Origin: Argentina anserina | Lineage: Eukaryota > Streptophyta > Magnoliopsida > Rosales > Rosaceae | Direction: 5' to 3' | Length of the DNA stretch: 64,000 bases | NCBI RefSeq assembly: GCF_933775445.1 | Contig: NC_065875.1 | Location: 8,135,001-8,199,000, forward strand | Shown here: piece after piece, positions 11,739-22,983 of the stretch | How the letters are laid out: the number at the start of each line of letters is the position of its first letter | How positions within the stretch are numbered: the first letter of the stretch is position 1 | The notes under the pieces: generated by a model | The model's input: the letters and a program-made list of their open reading frames with translations, nothing else | The model's database searches: none | What the model was told of the DNA's origin: nothing | Position numbers and translations under genes: made by a program

Positions 11739-14700
11739 CTATAGCATGAAAAAGTCGACAATAGCACTCCAGTAATCGGACAACTGAAAAGAAAACATTT
11801 GCAATAAAATAACTTAACAGGTAGTATATATGGTCTGGAAGGGAATAAATTATCGACCAAGAAACTTCTTGAGTATGTGAAAGGAACATTGTGTGCATGA
11901 ACAGTCGCTGAAAATCAAGAAAGTAACCAAACCTGAACTAGGATGCTTTTTCCAGTTTGGCCTTCGATAACCAAGCCTGCTGTAAGTCCAATCATTGCCC
12001 ATGCACCATTAATTGCTTCTATTTTTCGTTTTCTCTATGATAATAACGTTAATTGTAGAAATATATTAGTAACATACAAGATGGCAAACCAACATCAGCT
12101 GACACCAAAAGGAATGATGGAAGGGAATAAAAAAAAAAAAGAAATAAAAAAATAAAAGAGAGGGAAAAATAAGTAAATAAAAATGAAATAGAAGAGATTA
12201 TCGTGTATTTTGACACTAAAAGGAAAACAGTAAGAATTTGATAATAGATAATAAAAGCCTTGCAACAATTCCAGTCTTATTTCTACAGAAATCGATAAGA
12301 TTGATGTTATAAGTGGTACATATGCACTTTACTTATTAATACAAAGTGGTATTAATATAATTTCCAATTCTTAATGATAATTCCTTATAGTCAATATATT
12401 GGTACTGAAGTTTCCCAGACAAGTGAGTTTCACACTCCTAATCTTTGAAGGTTTAAGATCATCCATTTCCTTACCTTGAAGTTCTCCTTTGCTTTAATCT
12501 GTTCCATTTGTTTGGCAGCCAATCGCTTGGCTTCCGAAGGATCAACCATGATCACCTCATTGTTTCCTTTTGAAGACGCCTATACCAAAAAAATAATAGA
12601 GATAAAAATATCCAATCTGAATTAGAAAAAGAATGGTTATTTTGATAAACTCCGTGCTAACAACAGATGAAAAGAAAACATGTATTAAATAAACTGATAT
12701 TCGCCAGTTGACTTCAATTTTATCATGTAGAAAGGTTATCGAGGATTGGATAAAAAAAACACACAAAAAAAAAAAACAAAGATCCAACTCATTTGAGACT
12801 TCTAAAGGAGTTGAATTTAACAAGAAAGTTAGGGGAAAAAACTCTGAAATTAGTAAGCAACAAGCAACACTATGTTTCACTGATCTCACAGCCATCTCTT
12901 ACTTTTCGAGACAGATTAGCAAAATAAAACCTGATATAATGAGTCAAAAAGTACTCAAACATCTTTAGAATCAGCTTCAGACCAGTCAACAGCAATTGAT
13001 ACTGACGCTCAGCTAATGTATGATGGATTGTTCTAACAAGCATGGAACATCCTGGATCACATTATAGGGAAGTATGGAAGTAGCAATGCCTTGGATGACA
13101 GGATGATAAATCAGTAACTTAGTGCAGTTCAATATAATTCCAAGACTTTGAAGTAGGTTGACTACGTTAAGCATTTTCGGAATTGAATGAGATGCCTTAT
13201 AATGCAGTAGAGCTATTTAATATAAAAATTATTTATTATTTTTGAAGATTTTAAGATATAATATATAAACTAAGACATCCTGAAGTTAAACTGTTAAACT
13301 AGTTATACACTGTAGCTTTACTCTTCTTCGTACTTAAATCATTTCTAAGAATGCAGCTTGATCTGCACTTCACAATGGAGGCCCAATCATGATCAAGTAA
13401 CATTAAACAAGCAGTTTTTATATACATCTACAGCCTAGATACCCAACTCTGATTGATAAACTAACAACTACATACCTAAAAAATCTTTGACCATATTGAA
13501 ACCAAATACATTGGTGTTATAATGTGGAATCCTTGGGTGCATACATTAGGATTGGGCAACATTTGAAGGGCGTGGCCATTAGTTCCATAAGCAACTATGT
13601 TTCCACCTTGATATTTTCTCAACCCCCACCTGGAAAAGTAAGCAATGTTTCAATATATTTGTTAGAGAGAAACAAACTAGCAACTTAGCAGTATAAAATC
13701 CTGGATCACGCAAGAGATAACCAATATAACTTCACCAACTAAGAGTACTAAGTCAGATCCAAAACCAATGATGAATAACGTGATCTTGGTGACTATAGAT
13801 ATCCATTTCATTCTTGCAATTTATCAAGTCTGATGTCATTTTACCTTCTGCAAGCAGGCATTTATCTTACGACAGAATCTACAGAAGGTCATTTTACCTT
13901 CTGCAGGATCACTTATTTTACCTTAGCTTACCCATCAATACCATGTCAAATTGGAAGTTAGTCATTGAAAAATGCAGATGCATTGACTAACTTTTTTTTT
14001 TATTAGTTTTCACTTTTCATTAGCAAAAGTACAGAAAGAAGGCTAAACTTGATCGCTAGGAGAATTCTTCATAATTATATTATAGAGGATATGAACTCGG
14101 TAAAACACTCAGAGCACTCGGATTAATGCAATAGTAATAAAATCACCACATACCAACAACAAACGGAAACATTTTCACATGCGATCAACTCTTATACTGT
14201 TTTGTTACATAATAGCTCTGAACTCCACATTTTCTTGATAGAATCTTGCAAATATAAAATAAAAAGTACACTTTGGGGCACCTGAAATGTAATATAACAA
14301 AATACTACCATTATTATCAAGAAAACGAATAAGGAGCAAGGATGAATGCACTGTTCTCTCCATCCGTTTACTCCATGTTACCCCAGAGGTGGATAAAAAT
14401 TTAATGTTTGATTCTTCTCAGGATAATTTCATCAGCGCACATGAACATGATATCATTACTAAAAATATTCTCAGTTCCTGATTTGTTTTGATTTCAAAGT
14501 TTCAGCAACCAAACAGGAAGTGGATAAATTACAGACACCCACAAAAAGGTTGACTTATCCGAGCAAATAGAGATGCGGGTTAGTGAGTTTCATCCTTAAA
14601 TTGACATTTTTGATTCTCTTAAACAACAATTGGGTCAGAAAGACAGCAGCAGACATGAACAAAACTGAAGAATTGGAGTTACTTCACTTACTTGAAGGGA

Positions 14701-14789
14701 GTGATATGAGTTGCAGAGAGACGACGGTGATTGAGAGAAAAGAGAAGGTGGCCTCCATTGATAGGTGGTAGCAAACTTGTGGACGACAT
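11739..14789 (-). CDS. Plastid one-helix LHC-like (LIL/HLIP-type) protein, five exons
   Basis: The exons are 14692-14789, 13545-13629, 12475-12579, 11933-12034 and 11739-11783. All junctions are GT-AG and the phases agree (2, 0, 0, 0), giving 435 nt and 144 aa. Residues 1 to about 50 are rich in Ser, Thr, Arg and His and look like a chloroplast transit peptide. Residues 62-100 form a charged Lys/Glu helix. Residues 102-130 are a single membrane helix with the chlorophyll-binding-type signature EAINGAWAMIG at 102-112, followed by GLVIEGQTGKS. The C-terminus is LSDYWSAIVDFFML. The E..N signature is that of the ELIP/HLIP/LHC family, which binds pigment in thylakoids and works in photoprotection. 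The Arg usual after NG is Ala here. The exact subfamily is not identified. Confidence 0.85.
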
Positions 14790-14866
14790 CTTCACCCTTC
14801 TACTTCTACTTCTACTTCCCCCCTTTGAATTTCTCTTCTCTTCTCTCTAATCCAATTTCTGTTATC

Positions 14867-14874
14867 AATTTATA
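14867..14874 (-). promoter_or_regulatory. Probable TATA box of the LHC-like gene
   Basis: TATAAATT on the minus strand lies 78 bp upstream of the start codon at 14789. A purine-rich leader (AGAGAAGAGAAG) lies between them, typical of plant 5' UTRs. Confidence 0.5.
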
Positions 14875-15366
14875 ACTTCTGTCCTTTTTGCATTTTTTTG
14901 TATGTTATTTTTTATTCTCTGGTTGCTAACTTCCCCGGTCCCCCGCTATCCACGTAGACCTTTTAATATTGGACTCAACGGCGTCGTCATTTTTCTCATT
15001 TTCCGGCCAAGGCAACGGTATGGAGGCTTCAATCATAGGTTTTATTTTTATGTTTAGTTAGCAGAATCATATGTGTAATTACATAGTCTGATAACTATGC
15101 ACAATCGTATTAGAACAAATGCACCCTGAGAGGCGAAAGACAAAGTTTTGCCTCCTATTTTTACACTTTCGTTTCTTACTTACATTAGTTGAAAGTTATT
15201 AAAACGTGTATGACCCACACTCTGTCATTTGTTAAATTCTTATTGTTTTGTAACACTCATGTCCACGAGAATTAGTTATATATATATCGATCGGAATAAA
15301 TAATAAATAACGTTAATAAACGAAAATGAAGATATGACATGCGAAATATAAATTTTAGTAATTGTT
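14875..15366. other. Intergenic DNA
   Basis: Upstream region of the LHC-like gene and 3' flank of the next minus-strand gene. No ORF or repeat is recognised. Confidence 0.5.
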
Positions 15367-15942
15367 TTACTTTATGTAGCTAGGTTGAATGACGTTGCAT
15401 TCAGCTATCCCTCTTGAGAGTTGATTGACATCTTCGTTTACCTTGAACATAATCCGAACTGTAATGTAAACGATTCCTAATAAGACGATGGCGAACAATA
15501 CTAAGAAACACATGGCAAGTGCACAGTCACTTTCTCTGACCTTAAACTGCAACCTCTTCAACCTTCTGAAACCCATTTGAAGCTGGGGTACAGTATAAGC
15601 CATATCAACTAAGAGAACCAGAGTGAAGACCAGTGATATGAGAAAGGTTATCATATTCAACACTGCAATAAGCTTTAGGTCAAAGACCATCCCAGCCGAA
15701 AGGATCCAATCTAGTCCTTCTTGGTCACTTCGCCAGAATCGACCGAATGCGACACAGTTGTGAAAGAGGTCTTCTTTGCACAAAATGGTAAGTTTGTAAT
15801 TAGCAAATTCGAGGATAAGGTAGGATATGAAAATAGAAGCAAACCACCAGAACCTGGGTTTCCCTTGCGAACTGGGAGGTTGGTAGGAATCCTCTTCATC
15901 CTTTTCACGAATGTTGCAAGTGAATGAATTTACTTCTTTCAT
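15367..15942 (-). CDS. Unrecognised multi-pass membrane protein, 191 aa
   Basis: A single uninterrupted frame runs from ATG at 15942 to a stop at 15367. The first 30 residues are charged and polar. Three hydrophobic segments follow, at about residues 30-52, 85-115 and 140-165, the last being LAMCFLVLFAIVLLGIVYITV. A basic stretch (FRRLKRLQFKVRE) lies between the second and third. Several cysteines lie in the loop at residues 55-70. I do not recognise the family and assign no function. The long frame and clean hydrophobic periodicity argue for a real gene; a neighbouring exon cannot be excluded. The AT-rich leader shows no clear TATA box. Confidence 0.6.
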   Translation of the reverse strand: MKEVNSFTCNIREKDEEDSYQPPSSQGKPRFWWFASIFISYLILEFANYKLTILCKEDLFHNCVAFGRFWRSDQEGLDWILSAGMVFDLKLIAVLNMITFLISLVFTLVLLVDMAYTVPQLQMGFRRLKRLQFKVRESDCALAMCFLVLFAIVLLGIVYITVRIMFKVNEDVNQLSRGIAECNVIQPSYIK

Positions 15943-16344
15943 AGTTGCTGCTTATGCATGTACAAGTGTCTTGGCGGATTTATATAGGAGATTTGAACCT
16001 CACACGCGTCTTCAACTATGTCAGGATTAGGGTGATATTATCTATATGGTACGTCCATATTGCAGGCTATAGTGACGTTACCAATGTAGCCGGTTTTGTT
16101 ATAAGCAAGGTGATTTGTATTTCATATCTAGAGAAAATGGTGTTGAAGCAGTCCTGCATGCGCAAGGCATTATATCAGATTTAAGCTCTGCAAGATCAAG
16201 GTTGTAACCATGCCGCCCGTTACGTCCTTATCTCAACCTTGTGCTAATGGAGATCATCAATACCACTCCCAAACAATTGCATAAGATTAGCTAGCCATTT
16301 GGTACTTAGCTATCTTTTTTATTGGAAGTTTGAAAAAAGGTTGG
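15943..16344. other. Intergenic DNA left of the CACTA element
   Basis: Upstream flank of the membrane protein gene. The last three bases, TGG at 16342-16344, are the target duplication of the CACTA element. Nothing else is recognised. Confidence 0.5.
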
Positions 16345-16367
16345 CACTACAACAAAATTGAGCAACA
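16345..16367 (+). repeat. Left terminal inverted repeat of CACTA element
   Basis: Begins CACTAC and matches the reverse complement of 36392-36414 at 20 of 23 positions. Confidence 0.75.
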
Positions 16368-17921
16368 CACACATTCTTCTTTTGTGGCAAAATTGGTGTA
16401 CATCACACATGTTTGTACTACAATGCAGCCAGATATAATGAGATTTGTGCTCAATTGAGGGATGGCAATGAGGCCAATACCCACATATATGATGGAGTGT
16501 GGCAAGAATATGGATTTTGTCATACAGTGGGCCCAATTCAAGTATTATGTATATTAGTTGTATCCATACATGTATTTAGACCAAGGGATTCGTATTTTTT
16601 TCTATTTGTAGGATTTGTTGTTGCCTGCACATTCAATTTTTTCCTTTTCAGGTGCTTCTAGATTGATGCGCCTCTCAATTATAATTGTCATCCCCAGCAA
16701 CCATTCCAAACGTAATTCATAATGAAAAAAAATCATTCTAGATCAATTTAAAGAAACTTAATGGACTTATATATTGAAATAATCAAGTATTTTCATATTA
16801 CATGAAGGTACAAATATACAAAAGTTATAAGAGTATAGATTGTAGTTGTACACTATAAGATGGGCTAAATCAGACTCCATATATCCACTTATCCCATGAT
16901 CATGTAGCTACATCGCTATACTAGACAGTAGGTTCAAAACAACAAAAATACAGAGGCCTGAAGCCATAGTGATACTAACCAAAACATGAAGTGGGTCTTT
17001 GTTTGTGGCAACACGGTGGTACAAATCTTCACAATATTAAGGAATTACGTCTATAAACATTAACCAAGTCATTTACATTCTGCACATCTGTAGGTTGACT
17101 ATGGCTCTTCAATTGTTGAACGGTTTCAATTTACTATTAAGAACAATCTTGTACGCACAATGTAATACACTAGTGTTAGGGCCGCGCTATGCGTCGGCTT
17201 GTTTTTGATGTCGTGCTAGAATCGTGTAGTTAAGCAGGAGCTTCAGTTAAGCAAAACTACATAAGATTGATTCTTCATACTTTCTCTTGACGTTTTTCTC
17301 ATGAGTACAACTAACGTTTAAGTTATGGCAAAGAGTAATCAGGCAAAATGATTTATAAAAGGAAAAACATGAGCACTTTTACATTTGCTTGAAGTGGAAG
17401 TGTCTGCATTACATAAACAAATGCCTTGTTTATCGGACTTAACTAGTTGTGATCACTCTCCATTGAATATCGTACTTGAGTCTATCAAGCTTAATTAGCA
17501 GCTTACATTGCAAAAAAATTCACAAAATACTTCATTGGTCAAACTATCCAAAATCTGAACTTGAAATTCATTCAAAAAACAAATCTGCAAATTATTAAGA
17601 AAGCTGCTGCTATGCTCACTTTGCCTCTTCCCTTACCCACCTCCCCTCTACTAAATGAAAACAATCACAACACCGAATAACAGACAAACACGATTACATT
17701 ATCTATCAAACATCGTTGAGTTATACAGTTACTACATAAATACAATATACTTGTTTTTCGCAGTGTGATAAACATTTCAACTTATTTTACATTGATTCAT
17801 AGTGAGGATCACTATGAACATAAACTTTTGCTGCTTCGTTGAATTCCTTCAATCTTTTGATAACTTTCTTTCTCAAAACTCTCATACTATCGCGATCATT
17901 GGGTTGTCCAAACACTTGATT
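16368..17921. other. CACTA interior without recognised gene
   Basis: AT-rich with only short frames. A TTGTGGC subterminal word lies near 16382. I see no transposase motif. Confidence 0.4.
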
Positions 17922-19768
17922 TTACTGAATAAACCCTATCCTATTACTTATCTCATCAGGTAGATTATAATGGTTTGCATAAACCCTCTTGTTTGTAAGA
18001 TCTAAACATGACTGACCGAACAAATCTTCAGCCTGCTTTCCAATCAGTGACAGTAATTTGGTCTCTCTCTCATCTTGGATCATCGTGAAAACTCTGTACC
18101 TGCCCCCATTATAATCACACAATACCAACAAAAGTAATTTGGTCACATATCTAGGAACAGTTGCAGTTAAATGAAAAAGTAGCAAATAATGGTCTAAAGT
18201 AACTTACTCCTATATTTTCTGAAGCTACAATATACATACACCGGAATAGATGCACAATCTCCATGCACTGGACAAATCCATCGCAGCCTATTTTAGACCT
18301 CATTTGTGTCGAAGGTCTTTGAACTGGACAATCATTATTCCACCAGCCACTGTGGCAAGGAGACCTCAAAATGGTTGCATGACAAAGTACAATTCGATTA
18401 TGCCATATAAAGAAAAATAATAATGCACACATCATTTATATACAACCTTTAAACCTTGTATATTTTTCAGAACAAACCTTGTATTCAGCTTGATGCAAGG
18501 TACGCAGATCCATAATTGACTTTCATGTATCATCTCTTATTTCACCACCATGTAACCCATTAATCTTGGCTCAATCTCCTAGTTTGTTTAATCTGCATTA
18601 GAGATATAAATTAATGGGGCTATCAAAAGAATCAATAAATATATTATTGATATAGACCAATTAGTTTTTAAACAGTTAGAAACTAACTCTGCTTCATAGT
18701 CGGGGCATGCTAAGGTGTCTCTGGGCTAAAGATCATGTTGATTAGTTCTAGTTGGTGTAAGCTTTCCTACATAAAACAGACAACATAAACCACAACTTTC
18801 AAATAGATACAACGATACGTTATTCCATATTGATATTGAAATTATCCTAATTTTATTAGGTAGCTACATATGTAATCAAAATTTAGTGGTACTAATAAAT
18901 ACCTTTATACATCTTCACCCACATAATTGTAACTATTGCAAAGGTGTGTGATGCTAACTCATCAACAATCTTCATATCAAAACTATTTGCAATATCTGAC
19001 CAAAGAGTTATTTTGATGATTTCGCTCCAGTGGCAGTCAGAGAAATCAACCAGTCAAAGTATAATAAATTTAGTATAAACTCATTCATAGATAGATAAGA
19101 ATATACCACATACCGATGGTTTTCAAGGAAGGTCTCACATATTGATTCATGTTCATACCTTACTGCTATAAACAGTGTGTGACCTGGTACAACCTCTTTA
19201 ATGCAACCATACATATCTTGCATTACAAATATGAAATTCATTATCAATAGTAGTTACATTGTAGCTTCAGTAAACCGTGATGATATTAAGAAACACCAAG
19301 TAATCATTGTTTACTAACCTGCTAATATGACTATTTTTCTTTATCCAAAATTCTGCTGCTCATTGAAATTGGTTTCTACTTGCTGGAATTGCAGAAAATG
19401 ACACACATATCTTGGAATCGGACATCAACCTTTTCTTAATAGTGTGATCAGATACATTTCATTTCACCCTATCTCCAAATCTTTCTTGGAGACCTTGTAT
19501 CCACTGCTACTACTCTTGACATGAACACGAAAAATATTATAAAGACAACCCTCTTTCATCTTCGCCACGTGTGGAAAGTCATGTTCATGATATGAATAGA
19601 ATATCTGTATATAAAATCTCAGACTTGCTATTAATTTAAAGTTAAATGAATTAGAAAACCAAACAGTAAAAAACATATATATTACCTGCTCATCAATAAG
19701 CAGATAGTGTATTCCATCAAAGGATTCAGCTTCAAATATTTTGGTCTCCAAACTCACGACACGCAAAC
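17922..19768 (-). pseudogene. RPA1-like (replication protein A 70 kDa) gene remnant
   Basis: Minus-strand exons read in RPA1 order. 19686-19768 encodes RVVSLETKIFEAESFDG up to LLIDEQ, part of an N-terminal OB fold. About 19464-19614 gives HVAKMKEGCLYNIFRVHVK. About 19145-19220 gives MYGCIKEVVPG. About 18901-19065 gives ITLWSDIANSFDMKIVDE, a second OB fold. 18242-18349 carries a zinc-finger-like GWWNNDCP...CDGF...C. 17922-18099 gives YRVFTMIQDE and IGKQAEDLFGQSCLDL to a stop. The last junction is clean (GT-AG, phase preserved). A one-base loss near 19010-19021 shifts the frame before ITLW, and a first exon is missing. RPA1 binds single-stranded DNA in replication and repair; this copy lies inside the CACTA element and looks captured. 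Confidence 0.7.
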
Positions 19769-22688
19769 CTGTATCCAGTTAACATACTGCAATCGTCTTA
19801 TAGAGATTAGTGAAGTGATCAACATATTCCAGACACCTAATAAGGAAAGAGTAATTTGTAGTCAGACCAAACCAAAAGGAGATATAAGTAATTATAGAAA
19901 CAAACACACGGGCATATGATTATTTCAGATTGGAGGCACAGAAACCCGGTAAACAAAGATTTCATGAATTCTAAGAAGTGAGATAATTTGGTATTTGACT
20001 AACAAAATGACATAAGTTTCATTAGGTAATTATTTGGCATCTCTACTGCAACTTTTGGTTCAATTTGATAGTTACAAAAACTAATATCAGAACATCAAGC
20101 AAGAGCATGTCCAAACAGTGAATTGAGAATGAAACTAAACTATCTACACCATATGAAGACACCAAAATAGAAGTTGCACATCGAATCAGACCCAAATCAA
20201 GGCAAAACAATTTTCTACATTCAAAATGAACCAATAAACAATTGAACTGGATATAATCATATCAGAACACAAAAAATCAGATGACATAGTTAGTGATAGT
20301 AGAACCCTAACAAATTCTGAGAAAGAAAGCAAATAGTAGTAAGCAGAGCAAGCTGACGCAACACACGCGTTTAACCATAACAATAGTAAAACATGGTTCT
20401 TGAAAGTTAGTGATAGGTTTTCGTGTGCTCATAAAAAAATATATATTAGTAAGGATTATGTATAAGGTAATTTAACGTTAAATTTTCACAATTATCAGAT
20501 ATGTGGTTAAAGCATCTGAAATACAAAGACTAACCAAACCACCATTTTTCCATAGAACTTTCTTGCCCCTAATTGACATGGAAATACAATAGATGAATAG
20601 TCATTTACATTAAAATACAAAAGATGAATAGTCATTCGATAAAAATCATTTGAATATTGTGATCAGAATAAACATATAAATCCACCGGAGATCGAGGGTT
20701 CATACATTATATCTCAAAAACGATGAACTGACATGTGAGATAAATGTCTATCAGATTGTACGACTTACAGTGTACACCGCTGCTTGAAGATGAATGTCCC
20801 ATTCAATCTTTCAAGATTAAAGCGTTCTTTCAATTGCAATTGTCAAGAAAAGCTGAGAGCATGTGGCTGAAGAAGCACTGCAAAGCTGTAAGCCTCAACT
20901 TTGCCTTCACATTTGGAACCTAAAACATTATAATAGGAAACGGTAAGTTAAAAAGGAAATTGTCAATCAAATTACAGAAAATTAAGATTACTAATGATGG
21001 TTTGTAAAAACAGCCACATAGACCAAGTTATATTGGCTGAGTAATCCTCTGTGCTGAATTCTTTTAGATGGATGTGATCATTTAGATTTGCTGGGAATGA
21101 GCTCATTAATTATAAAGACAAAGCAGTGATTCACATCCAGGCATTCTTTTCTTTTTATTCGTTCTTTGGTTGCCGATGATGATGTTGTATCCTGGGTCTC
21201 CTTATCACTATGAATCAAATCTAGATACAATCAGACCCTGGTTAAGTTCCAATTTTATCAAATGTCCCTGAAGAGACCTGAGTTAGATTCTAAACTCATT
21301 AATATAGTAAATTAACAGCTGAACATTATGTGTGATCATTCCAATGTATTTAACACTTTCCTATCACAACCATGATACTCATACATTTCCATCACTAAAG
21401 AATATGCAAATCAGTTACATTCTTTTTAACATTGTTACACCAGTTCGACCACCATCACCAAACTTATATAATCTTCATCATTTAGAAGTTTCCATTTCAA
21501 AAATTTATATGGACCCAGAGAAACAAAATAACAGAAACCCATATACTATCGCCACACCTATCTAGAAACAGTTTCAAAAATAGAATAGCTGCAGAACAAA
21601 ACAAAATCAGGAAGGAAACAATGCAAGAAGCCTTTATTTCAACATCTAGTTTAAACTCATATATTCTTCTGTTTAATCTGCAGGTTACCTACAAAAACAA
21701 CATGAGATCTAAAAAATTGGCGCTGCTATTTTTACTTTTAAGTCTAGTGTACCAATAAAATTGTAACCAACTATTTAAAGAGCTATTTGGTACATCATCT
21801 AAATTCTAATATACACAATATGCTAAATAGTGCATAAATAATAAATTTAATAATATTGTCTCATTACCTATTAACAAAACTAATCAATGTAAACTGTATT
21901 TAATACTATATTGTGAAGTCTTGGACTTGTGAAGCATAGGAACAGAAACAATGAGAAAAAATACAAAGAAGATCGACTACAAATAAGTTCCACAATAACT
22001 CTAATATCAAAAACCGTACTTCTAATAAAATCCAGAGACTAAAATATATTAATAACTGGTACTAATCTCAATCGAAAGCAGAGGTAAAAAAATGTTCATC
22101 CCCGTAAATGACCTAAATAAAGAGGTACAGCCAAAATGGCAAAGTGAAAGCTACACTCTTTAAATAATGACAGCTATTAACACGCCAGTTCTTAAGATAA
22201 TGGCAGTACAATATCAACATACAAATCTTTAGCACTTGCTTAGAAGTAATCTTAAGATACATGGTTCATATGGGATTGTCTCCATGACTTAAACGGCATC
22301 ATATTTGATCATGTGAATCTGCTCTTTAACTGCTTCAAACATTATACATGAAACTAAAACATTAGAGAGCAATCCATTCAATATTATTTAAAACTCAAGA
22401 TTATTACAATAGTTTAGTGATCAAGCATATATATAAGGCAACGCAGCAATGCATGTCACATAGGGTTTCAGTAGTTGTTTACCATATTTGTCACAACATA
22501 TCAATATGTAAGAACTCTCAGATAAAAACAAAAGCTTACGGATGTAGGAAGTACTAACCCTCGTCCATGAGCATGAAAACAAAAACAGAACTCCATTCAC
22601 TATCGATTCCAATTCCATCCTAAGTTCTGAATTCGAGACCCATCAACATAAAACCAAGTAAATCCCATCGATTAAACCCAGAACTTAC
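19769..22688. other. CACTA interior, AT-rich, with one possible minus-strand exon
   Basis: No long frame is present. 20769-20919 (minus) has an acceptor (TTTTAG) and a strong donor (GTAAGT) and could be an exon of the transcript that starts at about 22800, but no frame in it resembles a known protein. The rest shows nothing recognisable. Confidence 0.3.
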
Positions 22689-22832
22689 CAGATCGATCCA
22701 CCAATTCGCGACACACCATTCCCCAGATTTACTCTAACGACGATGAACGAAAACAAAACCAAAGCTCCCAATCCAAGGATTTTTAAGAGAAGAGCTCAAT
22801 CTAGAAAGACAGAACATAGAAAATGAGAGAGC
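22689..22832 (-). other. Possible 5' exon of a minus-strand transcript inside the CACTA element
   Basis: On the minus strand a CT-rich leader (CTCTCTCATTTTC) precedes an ATG at 22719 and a short frame, MVCRELVDRS. A strong donor GTAAGT follows directly after 22689. Upstream DNA continues at 31393 on the far side of the inserted chromovirus, which would therefore sit in the 5' UTR or promoter. No matching protein is recognised. Confidence 0.3.
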
Positions 22833-22837
22833 GAGAG

Positions 22838-22983
22838 AATAATAGGTGCACAAACTAATAAGATTATAACTAGATAATAGAAGGGGAATTCATTTCATTC
22901 ATGCCTCTACCGAGGTTGCAAAATACATATATATATGGCGACTGCCTTTGTCTTGCATCTAGGTGGGAACTAGAGGTACAGGG
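22838..22983 (-). repeat. 3' LTR of chromovirus, outer part
   Basis: This segment matches the first part of 31027-31387. It ends in CAGGG, the target duplication of the solo LTR inserted next. Confidence 0.9.

Noticed and set aside
12557..12968. Frames of 86 and 112 codons near 12.6-12.9 kb
   Set aside because: They cover intron sequence of the LHC-like gene, are made of Lys- or Phe-rich low-complexity codons, and only partly overlap the real exon at 12475-12579.
13846..13915. Repeated TCATTTTACCTTCTGCA words in an intron of the LHC-like gene
   Set aside because: Only two short copies within a 70-bp intronic stretch, consistent with a local duplication and no further structure.
17180..17230. 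Short GC-rich patch GGGCCGCGCTATGCGTCGG in AT-rich DNA
   Set aside because: Isolated; no Helitron hairpin plus CTRR end, tRNA fold or repeat partner could be recognised around it.
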